NCBI GenBank assembly: GCA_023548195.1
Contig: JAJHZJ010000221.1
Coordinates: 4,068,999-4,132,998 of the forward strand
Origin: Bettongia penicillata ogilbyi
Lineage: Eukaryota; Chordata; Mammalia; Diprotodontia; Potoroidae
DNA length: 64,000 nt
Direction: 5' to 3'
The translations under genes were made by a program, and so were the position numbers. Each line of letters opens with the position of its first letter. Position 1 is the stretch's first letter. Shown here in pieces: positions 1 through 10,754 of this stretch. The notes under the pieces are model-generated. The model had not been told where the DNA came from, ran no database searches, and saw only the letters and a list, made by a program, of their open reading frames with translations.

Positions 1-1430
1 AGGGGAGAGATGTTTTCCCCTAGGAATGAGAATGACCCTGTATTATTTTCATCATCTTACTATTTATTTCTGTCTTAAATGTTTTGCTACTTCAGTGCTC
101 TTCCTTACTTGGGGTGGTTCACATGGTAATCTAGCCAGAATTAACTTCAGACGTTTTTGGCTTTTGAACTGAGTGGGGGCTATCAAGCAAGATAGGTAAA
201 TTGCTATTAAAAGTCTCAACAATTTGGACTTATGGTTCCAAGGGACCAGAAGCAACAGAGACCATGGGTTACATGCAAATGACTCTTTCAGTAGCCCAGG
301 AATCTGCAAGATTTGATTTTCCTGCACAAATACAGTGATAAATTGGACACCTGCCATAAAAAAGGAACCCATCCTTGTAAACTTCCTACGAACATCTCTA
401 CAATTCCTCAATCACTCAACCACAAATCAGCTGGAGGAAAGAAATTTTGCCCGTGTTAAATAATTAGGAGTCATATAAGCAACTCCATCTAGCTAATGTA
501 AAGACAACATAAATAGTCCCACTTGGGCTGGCTGGGACTAACGGGAAAATGCTGGGGGCTGAGACATGTGTGCACGTGCACACACACACACACACATACA
601 CAACTTGTGTCTGAGACAAGAATGTCAAGTCAACATCTCCGACTCCCCCAAATATTTTCCGGAGGGGGGAAGGGACAGGAAATTTGAAAGGATAAGCTTA
701 CCAAAATCTTCCCATAGGATCAAATAAAACCACAGTGGCCTCCCATTTACCGCCAGCGCCCTTACAAGTTTTACAGTTAGGCAGTGAAATCAATGAGTGA
801 AAAGGAACTTCCTAGAAGCAAGAGTGCGTAGGGCTCACATTACCCTTCCTCCTCCTCTCCCCTCCTCCTCCTCTATTTATTACCTTTCTTTCTTCTTCTT
901 CCTCCTCTCCTTGCCCCTCCTTTCTCTCTCCCTCCTCCTCCCTGTCCTCTTCTTCCTTCTCTCCTTCCCTGTCCTGGCTCACTAGGCCCTCTCTTTTCTT
1001 CCCCAGCAGAAGGGAGCTGGGGGGAAGGGAATGTTGAGAAGAAGGTGGAGATCTAAACTTGTAACCTTTTGTGTTAATTAACATTTTGGCTCCCCTCTAC
1101 TGCCAGAGAACCAGGCAAAAGAGATAAATAAACTGGTAATGGGAATTCAAGGAGGACAGCTTCCAGGAGTCTGCAGGCTACCGCATACCCCACCCCCACC
1201 TATACTTGAATGCTCCAGCCAATAATTACAGCCTAATCTCACCTCAGAGGACAAGGGCTGGCTCCAGGACATAATTCTCCTGAACAGCATTAAGTTCGAA
1301 CTAGAACAATTCAGTTCCTTACGGATTATGTTCCACCTACAAGAAAGCGAAAGCTCCAGAGTTTGCCAATGCGGTCCAAAACCTGTAGGATGGATTTCAT
1401 GAGCAGTCCTATCTCACACCTTTGCTCATT
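1..1430. other. Non-genic stretch, no recognised gene
   Basis: I see no exon-like or repeat-family match here. It holds a short CA run at about 577-598 and a CTCC/TTCC-rich polypyrimidine tract at about 840-970; open frames on both strands across that tract are low-complexity translations. An AT-rich patch around 1205-1245 has TAAT cores but nothing I can assign. Confidence 0.6.
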
Positions 1431-1434
1431 CATG

Positions 1435-1612
1435 GATCATAGATTTAGAGCCCGAAGGGCCCTCAGAGGCCAGTCTAACCCTTCCTTTTAGACAGGAAAA
1501 TAACCCCAGAGAAGTGGAGTCACTTGTTCAAAGACATACAGAGAGCCAGGAGGGGAAATTAGATCTCTTGAATTTGAATCTAGCCCTTTTTATGGTTGGT
1601 ATGTCTCCACTG
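1435..1612 (-). repeat. MIR-like SINE fragment
   Basis: The plus strand reads like an antisense MIR-type element: an old form of the 'cattttacagatgagg' block, then 'gtcacttgttcaaagacat', then a degraded 'tttgaactcagg' block. It is strongly diverged, so the subfamily is uncertain. Confidence 0.5.
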
Positions 1613-1639
1613 GCTTGTTCAGTTCAGTCTTTAATGCCC

Positions 1640-2215
1640 TCACGCCTCTGTGTCTTCTATCCAAAGCCTGCTTGATCTCGAGGGCTGATTCATGTCCCTT
1701 CTCTGCACTGGGCCTTTGGTCAGGCCTTTTCTCTTGCATGGAATGCACTCATCCCACTTCCGATGCAGTTGCTGTGTGACCCCAACTAGATGAACAGTCA
1801 GATGCTGCTGTTGGGGCTCTCTACCTTCTCTGGCTCTCCTAGTTCTTGAAGGCCCAGCATGGAGTTTGGAATATATGTGGTATATTTGAGGACAGAGACC
1901 AGTGCAGGTAAAGTTGAGGGTTGTAGGTGTGAGTAGTGGGGTGGTAAAGTTGGAAAGATAAGAAGGGACTGGACTGTGTACAGGGCTGGAATTCAATTAA
2001 CATCTGCTAAAAATTTTCAAATGCTTCTTTCCTCTATACCTTCATTCACATTTCCCCTTCATTTCCCCCTCTCCCTCCACATCTGTCTACTCATCCTGAC
2101 TCTGCCCCTGCCCATCCTTCAGGGTCCCGCTAGAATCCTACTTCATCCATGAGCCTTTTCCAGTATTTTCAGTCTACTTTCTCTCTGGCTTATACCACTA
2201 ATTGTTTGTACAACT
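1640..2215 (+). repeat. L2 LINE 3' fragment
   Basis: Two blocks resemble the pyrimidine-rich 3' part of mammalian L2: 'cttgcatggaatgcactc' near 1733, then a region with 'cttcatccatgagccttttcc' spacing near 2140. The segment between (about 1800-2030) is poorly matched. No reading frame survives. Confidence 0.45.
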
Positions 2216-2356
2216 TATTTTTTTCTAAAATACAAAATTCTTTTTGTCAATTTAACAACCCTTAACAAACATTTCACTATACAAAGAAGAATAAGAAAGT
2301 GATTTGTATTAAAAATATACTGTGAACCTCCATTGTGTACATTTTTTAAAGGCAAA

Positions 2357-2455
2357 CACACATATATATGTATGTATAATAGATATATAATAGATATATG
2401 GGTATATAGAATATATATTATACACATAATAGATGTATAATATATATATTAATTG
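2357..2455. repeat. TA-rich microsatellite
   Basis: Imperfect ATAT/TATA repeats with interspersed 'agatatat' units. The open frames on the minus strand here are low-complexity Y/I-rich translations and are not genes. Confidence 0.8.
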
Positions 2456-2459
2456 AAGA

Positions 2460-2990
2460 AAATAGTAGTAACAAAACTGTTCCATGTACCCTTCCATGTT
2501 TTTTGGTTTCCTTCTGCTTATTTTGAAAAATGTTCTATTGATTTTTGTGTTTGTGTATCTATCATCATCCATAACCTACCATTCCATTCCATCTAGGAGA
2601 AGTTTTCCTACGTAGTAAATATATAGTCCAGCAAACATCTCAGGCCCTGTCTATGACTAAGAATGCATCTCATTTTGCCTCTTGTTCGCTTACCCTCTCT
2701 CAGGCCTTTTAGTCTTTTGAAATTCCTGTTGTGCAGTTGTTGATCCAAGTTGTGAGGTCTTCTGAAGTTATCTTCCTTCTCCTGGCTCTGCCCATTTTAT
2801 TCTTCATTAATTTGTACAAGTCTTACTATGATGTGCTTTAAAAATCCATAATATTTGTCATTTATTTTAGAGTAATATTTCATTGCATTCATATACCAAA
2901 ATCTGTCTTGGCATCACTTCTCTCATCAGACTTACAGAATTACTGGGTTGAGAAAAACAGTCAGTAGGATCCCTTTTAAAGCAAGATGTC
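2460..2990 (-). repeat. Probable antisense L1 3' fragment, old
   Basis: The plus strand resembles, weakly, the complement of the marsupial L1 ORF2 end and 3' UTR seen better at 16.4-17.0 kb: a 'catttattttagagtaat' block followed by 'cattcatataccaaaatc'. It is very diverged, so this is a tentative call. Confidence 0.35.
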
Positions 2991-3297
2991 CTATACTTCT
3001 ACAAACCCAGAGAACACTCTAGGAAACCCTAAGCTGTGCAGGTAATACTTAAAAATCCACCCATGACGAAATGTTTTCCCATTAGGGAGAGAGTCTGCCT
3101 CTCATTTCACTTCAGCTCCTGTCTCCTCCTCATCTTAGTTTTTTCAATCTGTAACCCAGACTCATTTGCATATGTCTGCTCCACCATCCCCCTAGGTTAT
3201 ATCCCTACCAACAATGCTCCTGAACCGCACCACTTTGCCTGTGGTGGTGGTCTTGGACTTCTGACTACACTCGTCCCACTCACCTTTATTTTAGACT

Positions 3298-3680
3298 TTT
3301 TAAAATTAAATTTTATTTTTAATTAGCAAAAGATATTTTCTCTTCTTCCTAACTTTCTTCTCTCTTTAAAAATTTTTAAAAAACTAAATTCTTGTAATAA
3401 ATATGCAGTCAAAATTAATTATATTAGTCATGTTCAAATATATATGTACACATATATGAATAGAGAAAAAGGTAAAGATGTCATGCTGAACCCTAAGTCA
3501 ATAACCTTTCCTGCAGGAGGCAGGTAGCATGCTTCCTTACTGGTCTGAAATGTTCATTGCACTGGTCACAATGTTATTTTGGTCTAAATTTTCTTCTGGT
3601 TCTGTTCACTTCACTTTCTATCAGCTCATATAAACCTTCCAAGGTTTCTCTGAAATACTCTATTGTCTGTGCCACCTAAC
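3298..3680 (-). repeat. Antisense L1 3' UTR fragment
   Basis: Reads as the complement of the L1 end. AT-rich 3' tail sequence comes first (3298-3440), then 'ttagtcatgttcaaat', then a block with 'tctggttctgttcacttcac' near 3597 that matches the equivalent L1 region at 16.7 kb. WSINE sequence begins directly after it. Confidence 0.5.
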
Positions 3681-3689
3681 TGATTCTGT

Positions 3690-3947
3690 GTTGTTGTTGT
3701 CCTCATTTTCAGTCACGTCCACCTCTTCATGACCCCCATTCAGAGTTTTCTTGGCAAAGACACTGAAGTAGCTTGCCATTTCCTTCTCCAGCTCATTTTA
3801 TAGATAAGGAAACTGAGGCAAACAGTGTTAAGTGACTTGTCCAGAGTCACACAGTTATTATGTGTCTGAGGCCAGATTTGAACTCAGGAGGATGAGTCTT
3901 CCTGACTCCAGACCCAGCACCCTATCTACGATATCATCTAGTTGAGC
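3690..3947 (-). mobile_element. WSINE/MAR-type tRNA SINE
   Basis: On the plus strand the SINE is read backwards: 3' end 'cagtcacgtccacctcttc', then the 'ccatttccttctccagctc' block, 'aaggaaactgaggcaaac', 'gtcacacagttattat', and the tRNA-like head complement ending near 3947. It is nearly full length at about 255 bp. This family recurs at least ten times in the window and is the main marker for marsupial origin. Confidence 0.85.
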
Positions 3948-4789
3948 TTGGATACATGCAAAAAGGTGCAGATCCCTTTGGAGAACACCTGGCAGGTAAC
4001 TGAGTTGCCTATAGTTAATCACAATTTTCAGATTTTATAACTTACTAATACTTTGTGTTAAAATTATATTTTTCTTGCTTATCTGAAGTCTAAAAACTAA
4101 GATTTTTAATAGTTTTAGAAGTCATCTACTCAGATGTTTCTAGGTAATTAGACATTTTGTTAAAAAATTTTTTTTTTCACTTTCCAAATCCTCATGGAAA
4201 CTCCAATTAAAAGAAGTTAAATACAGATCTGTTTTTTCTTGTATTTCTTTTTTGATGGATTCTATCACAGTGGTAGTCCCTCCCTACCACAGAGATTGCC
4301 AGCTCCCTGATGTTTTTTCATTTGGGATAATTCTTTGCCCTTGCTTCTGCATGAATTCTCCAGAGAGGATCCATCCACCATTCTGGAAGTCTTCCTTCCT
4401 TCTTTTTAGATATTTCATGGAGATCAGAATTGTAATATTTGGGTAGTTCATCTACTGGGCCTCACTCTCCCTCCATCACTGACTCACTTCTATTTCTAGC
4501 CTTATATTTCCTTGATAATTTCTCTTAAACAGCATCTAAGATACATCATTGTTGGCAGTCCAGTAGAGCCTATTTGGACCTGTTGCATGACTTTCGTTAC
4601 CTTTTGAGTAACCTGCAATTTGTATTCTTTTGAGATGGAACCAACTCTAAATTCATATCTCCTTGTACCACTGGGGTCCCTCCCTCCCTCTGATTGGAAA
4701 GGGGGAGGGCAAACAGTGGAGAATTCCTACTAGAGCCTCCATTTAGGAAGGGGGCCCAAGGGTCCACCTAACTGCAAGACTTCAACATG
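3948..4789. other. Non-genic stretch
   Basis: No gene or clear repeat recognised. A 64-codon frame at 4252-4446 has no recognisable domain, and I regard it as chance. Confidence 0.5.
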
Positions 4790-4917
4790 CCCCAGAACCT
4801 GCTATCATCCCTCACCCCCAGTTTCTTTTTATGTGCTGTCTACTGGCCTTAGCTGGTAAGCTTCTTTTAGCACAATGCCTGGCACATAGAGGTGCTTAAT
4901 AAATGTTTATTGATTAT
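4790..4917 (+). repeat. L2 LINE 3' end
   Basis: Typical L2 terminal sequence: 'gcacaatgcctggcacat' followed by 'gtgcttaataaatgttt' and 'attgatt'. Only the last 120 bp or so are recognisable. Confidence 0.75.
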
Positions 4918-5076
4918 CGACACAAGTGATCTCTTGTTTCAAGATTCTTAGCGTATGATCACCAGTGGACTATCAGTAGACTTGCTTTCAAACTGTAATA
5001 TATTAGCATAGTCAATATTCCTTAATAAAGAATGCCAGTGTGATGTTCAAAGTTTTTTCAGGGGGCAGGGGATTAT

Positions 5077-5147
5077 ATAAATTAATTTTAATTAATTAAT
5101 TAAACTAATTAATCGTTTAAACTAAAATTAAATAATTATAGATTGCA
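5077..5147. repeat. AT-rich, TTAA-rich palindromic tract
   Basis: A run of alternating 'attaatta' and 'taattaat' motifs. It is locally self-complementary and probably simple-sequence DNA. Confidence 0.6.
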
Positions 5148-5345
5148 TATCTGGAAGAGATCTTATAGAGAAAGCACTGACTCTAAAGGTCAAGGCTTGG
5201 GTTCAGAATTTCTCTCATGTTTGCTACCTGTATGACCATAGGTAAGTCATGTACCTTCCCAAGCCTCTGTTTCTTTATCTGTAAAATGAGGGGGCTGAAT
5301 TCAATGGGTCCTCTGAGTTCTTTCTACTTCTAAATCTATGATCAT
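5148..5345 (+). repeat. MIR SINE
   Basis: Sense MIR features in order: a degraded gene-box head, 'aggtaagtcatgtaccttcc', 'ctttatctgtaaaatgaggg', then 'ttctttctacttctaaatc'. Diverged but in the correct order. Confidence 0.65.
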
Positions 5346-5788
5346 ATATTCTTCAATATGTTCTCCAGAACACAATCATGTGTTATCAACATCCATATGA
5401 TCCAATATGTTCTCCAATATATTTCAAGGGAAACTTCACATTTTGTAAAGCTGAAAGCAGCACTGGATACATGCTTTTTCTGGAGTAGTCACAGTGTTGG
5501 GAAATGTCATGAAGTTGGCATAGGTTTTGCAGTCAAAACTAACCTAGTCAGCAAGTTTGTATGCCTACCAACAGGAATGAATGAAGGGCTCATGCCAATA
5601 CAATTGCCACTTATAGGAAAATACCAAACCGCCATCAATGAACCCTGATGAGGATGAAGAAAAAAGATATGAAGACCTAAAGACACTTACCATCAATGTG
5701 CCAAAAGAAGACAAGCTTATAATTCTGGGTGAATGTAATGCCACAGTAAGCAAAGACTACCAGATGTAGCAGGGAGTCCTTGTAAGGA

Positions 5789-6097
5789 ATGGAGTTGGAA
5801 ATAGCTACAGCAATGGTCACTTACCTAAGAGCTTATGCATCTCATGAACTTTTCATCATTAACACTGTCTTTCATCTACCTAAATGCAATAAAACTTCAT
5901 GGATTCACCTTCACAACAAACAGTGGCATCTAATAGACTATGGCATTGTAAGGAGAAGAGACACAAAGGATGTGAAAGTGAAAAAGGTGATGTGTGGCAT
6001 AGAATGCTGGACTGAACATAGATATACTCTTCAAGCTAAATATTCACATTCAACAAAAGTTGTGGCCCTAAAGAAAGATGACTATCAGAAGATTTAA
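5789..6097 (+). pseudogene. RTE endonuclease-domain fragment
   Basis: A 102-codon open segment covering the C-terminal half of the LINE endonuclease. Visible motifs are ASHELF (residues 16-21), NTVFHLP, NKTSW, HLIDY (about residue 48) and CWTEH near residue 73; the last would be the conserved tryptophan/acidic/histidine end of the domain. Upstream sequence (5461-5788) carries the N-terminal half in other frames. It is part of a decayed retrotransposon and is not expected to make a functional enzyme. Confidence 0.7.
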
Positions 6098-7435
6098 ACT
6101 CAATAGATTAGAACTTGTCTCTGGGCAAGAACAGTTTGTAGCTAACTATGAGGGAAAGCTGAGCCAACAGTGGAGCAGAAAAAGGCATCTTTCAGAGGTT
6201 TAGTATATAGCATTTCCTTTACTCATCTGGGCCAGAACACTTGTAAACATCAAGATTGGTTGATGAAAATGATGAGGAAATTCAGAAGCTGCTAAACAGA
6301 AAACAAGAACTTCTCAAAGGCTTTTCCAGCAAGATAATTCATCCAAAGCTAAAAGGGTAGCTTTTAACTCCACCAAAAGTAAAGTGCAAGTGAAGCGTAG
6401 AGAGACGCAGGATTCTTGGTTCAGTAAGAAGGCAGATAAAATTCAGTTTTATGCTGATAGTAACAATCCAAAACGTTTTTATGATGCTCTAAAGGTATGA
6501 ATCAAAGGGTGCATCTCAACTACTCAGTGCTGAAGGAGTCACATTGATTAGGGATAAGGACCTGATCCTGCAGAGAAGTGCTGAACGCTTTCACAGTGTT
6601 TTCAACAGACCATCATCAGTCAATGCTGTAGCCAATGACATTTACCTGAGGTTGAGGTCAATCTCTCTATAGCTGAATTTCCAAATGAAGAAGGGATTTT
6701 GAGGGATATTAAGTTCCTCTCATTTGACAAAGCACCTGGTGCTGATTCTATTCCAATTAAGATTTACAAGACAGGGGATCCACTCCTCCTACAAAAATTG
6801 ACTGAAATTTTCCAGGTCTTGTGAGAAGAGGAGTTTATCCCCTAGGAGTTCAAGGATGCCTCCATTGTCCATCTCTATAAAGGAAATAGGTTGTCCTGTG
6901 ACTATTGCAGTGGGGTGGGGGTGAGGTTCTCTCTGTCATTGTTGGCCAAATTCTTGCCAGAGTTCTCATTAACTGACTGATCCTTTACATGGAAGAGGAT
7001 TATCTATCTGAGAACCAGTGTGGCTTCAGAAAGGGTCAAGGAACAGTTGATATTCTGCTTTCTGCCTGACAACTCCAGGAGAAATGCCAGGAGCAGAACA
7101 GAGGTCTGTACACAACATTCATTGATCTGATCAAAACCTTTAATATAGTCAGTCGTGAGGGCTTGTGGAAAATTATGTAAAATTTGATTGCCTGGAGAAG
7201 TTCATAAGTACTGTACATCAATTTCATGAGGACATGCTTTCCCAGGTTCTGGATAATGGATGATACCAATGGAGTGAAAAAGACTATGTGCTTGCCCCTG
7301 TGCTTTTTAGCATAATGTTTTCATCAATGTTGTCAGAAGGCTTCAATAAGGACAAAAAAGGCATCAAGGTCAGCTATCACACTGATGGTAAACTAACTTG
7401 AAAAGACTACAATCTAAGACAAAGGGAAGGGACAG

Positions 7436-7621
7436 GTGGTGAGTGAATTTTTTTTGGTTGCAGATGATTGTGCACTCAGTGCAGTCTCGGAGACTGAGAT
7501 GCAACAGAGTATGGATTTATTCTCTGCCACCTTTTTCTCTGCTGATTTTGGCCTGACAACACCAATAAAACATAGGTTCTCCATCAATCAGTATCATGCC
7601 ATACAAATGTGGAACTATTAG
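7436..7621 (+). pseudogene. RTE reverse-transcriptase catalytic-box fragment
   Basis: This 61-codon segment holds the region around the RT active site. The catalytic motif at 7457-7468 reads VADD, with the usual first tyrosine replaced by valine but both aspartates retained. It is followed by ETEMQQSMDLF, typical of the helix after this motif in RTE elements. The downstream thumb region (FTYLGR, then RGIRLIIKLKV, LLYACETCTVYQ, LNCFHLNCLKNIL) continues in other frames to 7922. Confidence 0.7.
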
Positions 7622-7922
7622 TTTCAGCAAACGTAAAAATATTGAATACTGTGGACAAGTTCACTTACCTTGGCAGAATACTATCCAGGCATATACACAT
7701 AGAGGATGAGGTTGATGCACACATTGCCAGAGCTAGCTCAGTATTTGGAAGGATCTGAGGAAAAGTGTGGGAGAAAAGAGGCATTAGACTGATTATCAAA
7801 CTGAAGGTCTGTAGAGCTGTTATGTTAATCTCATTGCTGTATGCCTGTGAAACGTGTACAGTCTATCAGTGTCCTGCTAGGAAATTGAATTGCTTCCATT
7901 TGAATTGTCTTAAGAATATTCT

Positions 7923-8597
7923 GGGGGGAGGAGCCAAGATGGCGGAGTAGAAAGATTCACATATGCTAGCTCTGAACCCACAGCCCATAAATTACCTGTA
8001 GAGAGGAACTCTCAACAAATTCTGGAGCAGCGGAAGCCACAGAACAACGGAGTGGAGGAAATTTCTGTTCCAGAGAGCCCTGGAAAGCCGTCCCTAGGGG
8101 TCCATCATGCACCAGACCCAGAGCAGAGCCCAGCCCTGCCTTGGCCTCGAAGCCCTGCGAGGAGCAGATCCGAGCAGGCTTCAGGGACAGAATCTCTGGC
8201 AGCTGCAAAGGTCCCTCCACCCACAGGGACTACAGGTCAGTGAGAGAGCTTTCTGGGCTGGCCGAGAGGGGAGCTGGGTGTCTCCATAACTCAGGTCCCT
8301 CGCGAGGCAGTGGCAGAGGCAGCAGCAGACCGTAGCTCCCAAAGCAGATAGGACCTCAGATCCATTACTGAAGGTCTCCACATAAACCCCTTGAGGGAAC
8401 TGAGCCCTTGGTGGTGGCCCTGCCCCCACCTGAGAACATAAACTTAATCTCACACTAATAGCAGCCCCACCCCCCACTGAAAGCCCTGAGGCTGGGGAGC
8501 AGCATTTGAATCTCAGATCCCAAGCACTGGCTGGGAAGATCTGGAGGTGAGGCAGGGGTGGAGAGGAATCTCAGAAGTCAAGTAACTGGCTGGGAAA
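7923..8597 (+). promoter_or_regulatory. HAL1 copy 1 5' UTR (presumed internal promoter)
   Basis: Sense L1-type leader with 'gagccaagatggcggagtag' near the start, which resembles a YY1-type site as found at L1 5' ends. It contains one copy of the 'ttactgaaggtctcc...cataaacccc' unit (about 8364-8434) that is present three times in HAL1 copy 2. That the leader has promoter activity is inferred from L1 biology. Confidence 0.55.
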
Positions 8598-9700
8598 GTG
8601 CCCAGAAAAGGGGAAAAAAATAAGACCACAGAAGGTTACTTTCTTGGTGAACAGATATTTCCTCCTTTCCTTTGGGGTGAGGAAGAACAATGCTTACCAA
8701 CACAGAAAGACATAGAAGTCAAGGCCTCTGTATCCCAAACATCTGAAATAGATATCCAATGGACTCAGACCATGGAAGAGCTCAAAAAGGATTTTGAAAA
8801 TCAAGTTAGACAGGTGGAGGAAAAACTGGGAAGACAAATGAGAGAGATGCAAGAAAAGCATGAAAAACAGATCAATACCCTGCTAAAGGAGACCCAAAAA
8901 AATGCTGAAGAAAATAACACCTTGAAAAATAGGCTAACCCAATTGGTAAAAGAGGTTCAAAAAGCCAATGAGGAGAAGAATGCTTTCAAAAGCAGAATGA
9001 GCCAAATGGAAAAGGAGGTTCAAAAGCTCACTGAAGAAAATAGTTCTCTCAAAAATTAGAATGGAACAGATAGAGGCTAATGACTTTCTGAGAAACCAAG
9101 AAATCACTAAACAAAACCAAAAGAATGAAAAAATGGAAGAGAATGTCAAATATCTCATTGGAAAAACAACTGACCTGGAAAATAGATCCAGGAGAGACAA
9201 TTTAAAAATTATGGGACTACCTGAAAGCCATGATCAAAAAAAGAGCCTAGATATCATCTTTCATGAAGTTATCAAGGAAAATTGTCCTGATATTCTAGAA
9301 CCAGAGGGCAAAATAAGTATTGAAGGAATCCATCGATCGGCGCCTGAAAGAGATCCAAAAAGAGAAACTCCTAGGAACAATGTGGCCAAATTCCTGGGTT
9401 CCCAGGTCAAGGAGAAAATATTGCAAGCAGCTAGAAAGAAACGATTCAAGTATTGTGGAAATACAATCAGAATAACACAAGATCTAGCAGCTTCTACATT
9501 AAGGGATTGAAGGGCTTGGAATAGGATATTCCAGAAGTCAAAGGAACTAGGACTAAAACCAAGCATCACCTACCCAGAAAAACTGGGTATAATACTTCAG
9601 GGGAAAATATGGTCTTTCAATGAAATAGATGACTTTCAAGCATTCTTGATGAAAAAGACCAGAGCTAAAAAGAAAATTTGACTTTCAAACACAAGAATGA
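8598..9700 (+). pseudogene. HAL1 copy 1 ORF1 (L1 ORF1p-like), broken
   Basis: Encodes an RNA-binding chaperone of the L1 ORF1p type. An N-terminal basic MPRKG segment leads to a coiled coil (about residues 55-160: heptad-rich KNRLTQLVKEVQKANEEK and similar), then an RRM-like domain with SRRDNLKIMGLPES and the EGIHRSAPERDP block, and a C-terminal domain ending FDFQTQE. Breaks: the start codon is GTG (copy 2 has ATG); an extra A in an A-run at about 9051-9055 shifts frame; CGA to TGA at 9508-9510 stops the C-terminal domain; another extra A at about 9653 shifts frame. Its first A-run (seven A at 8896-8902) is in frame, unlike copies 2 and 3. Confidence 0.85.
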
Positions 9701-9821
9701 AAAGGTAAACAACAAAGAGAAGTCATAAGGGACTTACTAAAGTTGAACTGTTTGCATTCCTACATGGAAGGACAATATTTGTAACTCTTGAAACTTTTCA
9801 TTATCTGGGTAGTTGGTGGGA

Positions 9822-9905
9822 TTACACACACACACACACACACACAGATACACACACACACACATGCACACACACAGGCACGTGCACACACACACATACA
9901 CACAT
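9822..9905. repeat. CA-rich block of the HAL1 3' UTR
   Basis: Imperfect (CA)n with 'gatacaca', 'atgcaca' and 'ggcacgtg' interruptions. The same block is in copies 2 (about 42835-42890), 3 (about 46002-46075) and 4 (antisense, about 62935-62995), so it belongs to the element and was not gained locally. Confidence 0.85.
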
Positions 9906-10754
9906 GCACGCACATACAGAGACAGAGAGCACAGGGTGAATTGAATAGGATGGGATCATATCTTAAAAAAGTGAAGGTAAACGGTGAGACAGAAATGTAT
10001 TGGGAGGAGAGAGGGTGAAATGGAATGGGGCAAATTATCTCTCATAGAAGAGGCAGGCAGGAGACTTTTTAGTGGAGGGAAAAAGAGGAGAGCTGAGAGA
10101 AAAACATGAAGTTTACTCTCATCACATTCGACTAAAGGAAGGAATAAAATGCACACTCATTTTGGTATGAAAACCTATCTTACAATACAGGAAAGTGGGG
10201 GAGAAGGAGATAAGGAGGGTGGGGGGGATGATGGAAGGGAGGGCAATGGGAGGAGGGAGCAATTTGAAGTCAACACTCTTGGGGAGGGACAGAATCAAAA
10301 GAGAAAATAGAATCAATGGGGGGCAGGATAGGATGGAGGGAAATATAGTTAGTATTACACAACATGACTATTATTGAAGTCATTTGTAAAACTACACAGA
10401 TATGGCCTTTATTGAATTGCCTGCCTTCCCAAAGGGAATGGGTGGGGGGGGGAGGGATGGGGTGAAGTTGGAACTCAAAGTTTTAGGAACAACTGTTGAG
10501 TATTGTTCTTGCTACTAGGAAATAAGAAATACAGGTAATGGGGAATAGAAAGTTATCTGGCCCTACAGGACAAAAGAGAAGATGGGGACAAGGGATGGGA
10601 GGGATGATAGAAGAGAGGGCAGATTGGTGATAAGGGAAATTAGAATGCTCGGTATATTGGGTTGGGGGGAGGGGACAAATGAGGAGAAAATTTGGAACCC
10701 AAAATTTTGTGAAAATGAATGTAAAAAGTTAAATAAATAAACTTATAAAAAAAA

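Larger units (their letters stand above)
5455..7922 (+). mobile_element. RTE-type LINE, 5'-truncated, first part (EN and RT)
   Basis: A broken copy of a one-ORF non-LTR retrotransposon with an apurinic-type endonuclease followed by a reverse transcriptase. About 5461-6090 encodes the endonuclease in several frames; the stretch 5789-6097 has the order HELFIINTVF, NKTSWIH, QWHLIDY, IECWTEH seen in RTE-like endonucleases. About 6720-7620 encodes the RT palm: APGADSIPIKIYK, CGFRKGQGTVDILL, then the catalytic box near 7457, which reads V-A-D-D instead of Y-A-D-D. Stops and frameshifts are frequent, so it is dead. The frame runs up to 7922, is broken by HAL1 copy 1, and resumes at 10755. I infer the RTE superfamily from motif order; the exact family is not established. 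Confidence 0.75.
7923..10754 (+). mobile_element. HAL1 (half-L1) copy 1, full length
   Basis: An ORF1-only L1 derivative of about 2.83 kb. It begins 'ggggaggagccaagatggcg' and has a 5' UTR (about 7923-8597), a broken ORF1 (8598-9700), a CA block (9822-9905), a polypurine 3' UTR with G-runs, and a tail with 'aaataaataaa' then an A-run. There is no endonuclease or RT sequence between ORF1 and the 3' UTR. It lies inside the RTE LINE with a target-site duplication 'aagaatattct' at 7912-7922 and 10755-10765, and the LINE reading frame continues across it. It is therefore younger than the RTE copy. Confidence 0.85.

Noticed and set aside
5358..5648. 96-codon frame as a host gene
   Set aside because: Its second half matches the start of the RTE endonuclease region that continues downstream in other frames.
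9788..10018. His/Thr repeat protein
   Set aside because: Translation of the CA block in the HAL1 3' UTR.
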